Source: Candidatus Hydrogenedentota bacterium
GTDB taxonomy: Bacteria > Hydrogenedentota > Hydrogenedentia > Hydrogenedentales > SCBR16-9
DNA: 6,029 bases
NCBI GenBank assembly: GCA_007116095.1
Contig: SKJD01000201.1
Coordinates: forward strand, 1-6,029
Direction of reading: 5' to 3'
In this document: positions 5,124 through 6,029 of the stretch, piece by piece
Layout of the letters: every line of letters starts with the position of its first letter
Position numbering within the stretch: position 1 is the first letter of the stretch
Position numbers and translations under genes: made by a program
The notes under the pieces: model-generated
Seen by the model: the letters and a program-made list of their open reading frames with translations, nothing else
The model's database searches: none
Told to the model about the DNA's origin: nothing

Positions 5124-6029
5124 TCAGGTCACGGGGCGGGGATTCTCCAGGGGACCGTCCTCCGGCAGGTCGAGCGCCGGGTCCAGGCGTTCGCTGCTCG
5201 CCAGCATCTCGTCCCAAGTCACCGTGCGTTCTTCATAGGCCGCCATGCGCCCGAGGATCGCCGTGAGGGTGCTGTTGACGCCGTCCTCGATCGTGTCGAC
5301 ATAGTCGCCGCTCATGATCCCGGCGTGGAAGTCGATCATGTTGTTGACCACCCCCTGCTGGTAGATTTGGTTGGTCAGGCCGCCGTCCCAGTATTCGTCC
5401 CGCGACACCACCTTGACCTGGCCGCCGTAGTGCGTGTCGGCGCTGCCCTTCTGGCCGAAGACGCGGGTGGTGAGAGCGCCAAAGCCGGGCGCAAACTGGT
5501 TCGAGCCGAAGTCCAGCAACTGGCCGTCGGGGTATTCATAGGTCACGACGAAATGGTCCCAGCAGTCGCCGATGTCCGTGCGTCCCACACGCCCGCCCCG
5601 GCCCGTCGCCCTGACGGGATGCGCGTTCATGAACCAGTTCGCCACGTCAATCACGTGGACATTCTGCTCGACGATGATGTCGCCGGACAGCGCCTTGTCG
5701 AAGTACCAGTTGATGAGCCGTCCGGTCTCGCCCTCGGTGTGCCCCTTCAAGCCCAGCCGATCGGTGTGGTAATAGGCCTGGGCCAGGAGAGGATCGCCGA
5801 TCTGGCCGTCGTGCACCCGCTGCACGGCCTCGCGGAAGGCGGGGTCGTTGCGGGTCTGGAAGTCCACGAGGCAACTGCACTGCCCGCGTCTTTTCTCGGC
5901 GGCCTCCAGGATCGCGTGGCAGCCCCAGACATCGCCCGCGACCGGTTTCGCCAGGAAGACATGCACCCCAGCCTCCAGGGCCGCCACGGCCTGCTCGGTG
6001 TGAAAGTAGGTCGGTGTCTCAATCGCCAC
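5124..6029 (-). CDS. Gfo/Idh/MocA family oxidoreductase, C-terminal part (5' end outside window)
   Basis: This is a partial gene. The first visible codon (GTG at 6029) encodes an internal Val, so the NAD(P)-binding Rossmann half begins outside the window. The visible 301 residues start in the end of that domain (ETPTYFH at about 4-10; AGVHVFLAKPVA at about 20-31). The conserved Lys-Pro is K29-P30, with Ala where Glu is usual. The alpha/beta substrate domain follows, with GDIIVEQNVHVIDVANW (about 116-132) carrying the likely catalytic His/Asp, then GDCWDHFVV, RVFGQKGSADTHYGG and a C-terminal STLTAILGRMAAYEERTVTW block. These mark a subfamily common in planctomycete-like bacteria. Family members oxidise or reduce sugars, inositols or uronates with NAD(P). 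The substrate cannot be read here. The stop TGA (5124-5126) lies 7 nt before the next ORF, which suggests an operon with the secreted proteins downstream. Confidence 0.9.
   Translation of the reverse strand: MAIETPTYFHTEQAVAALEAGVHVFLAKPVAGDVWGCHAILEAAEKRRGQCSCLVDFQTRNDPAFREAVQRVHDGQIGDPLLAQAYYHTDRLGLKGHTEGETGRLINWYFDKALSGDIIVEQNVHVIDVANWFMNAHPVRATGRGGRVGRTDIGDCWDHFVVTYEYPDGQLLDFGSNQFAPGFGALTTRVFGQKGSADTHYGGQVKVVSRDEYWDGGLTNQIYQQGVVNNMIDFHAGIMSGDYVDTIEDGVNSTLTAILGRMAAYEERTVTWDEMLASSERLDPALDLPEDGPLENPRPVT

Overview
The window is a GC-rich bacterial chromosome segment with four protein-coding genes, all on the minus strand. No RNA genes, CRISPR array, transposase or integrase gene is visible. 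The best lineage clue is the last ~100 residues of the large secreted protein at 1242-4532. It has a tandem, Cys-paired, EF-hand-like tail with repeated ELLRxxQ and TEDGY/F motifs. From memory, this tail is typical of surface proteins of Candidatus Hydrogenedentes (PVC/Planctomycetes-like metagenome lineages). The Gfo/Idh/MocA subtype and the BNR_4 domain fit the same kind of polysaccharide-degrading organism. The lineage is an inference and was not checked against a database.

Layout in transcription order (high to low coordinates): (1) 6029-5124, the C-terminal ~300 residues of a Gfo/Idh/MocA oxidoreductase whose Rossmann N-terminus lies beyond the window. (2) 5116-4607, a short secreted protein beginning 7 nt after the previous stop. 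It is a shortened paralogue of the middle domain of the next gene, and its 3' end looks frameshifted. (3) 4532-1242, a ~1,096-residue exported protein with four parts: a BNR_4 beta-propeller of the type found in polysaccharide lyases, an unrecognised central domain, a beta-strand-rich passenger-like region, and the tandem EF-hand-like tail. (4) After a 298-nt gap, 943-263, a class I SAM-dependent methyltransferase that probably forms a separate transcription unit.

Genes 1-3 look like one operon for handling an extracellular polysaccharide. The exported propeller protein would bind or cleave the polymer, and the oxidoreductase would process released sugars or uronates. The methyltransferase has no obvious link to them.

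The non-coding parts are unusually structured. Arrays of a 9-nt unit, GTGGAC plus three variable bases, occur at 171-197, 220-243 (inverted) and 5063-5098. The gap at 944-1241 holds five inverted repeats, including one resembling the dispersed GTCATTCCCGC...GCGGGAATGAC palindromes of many genomes. The strongest leads are the truncated paralogue next to its full-length fusion, the GTGGAC arrays, and the tail domain as a possible lineage-specific sorting module.
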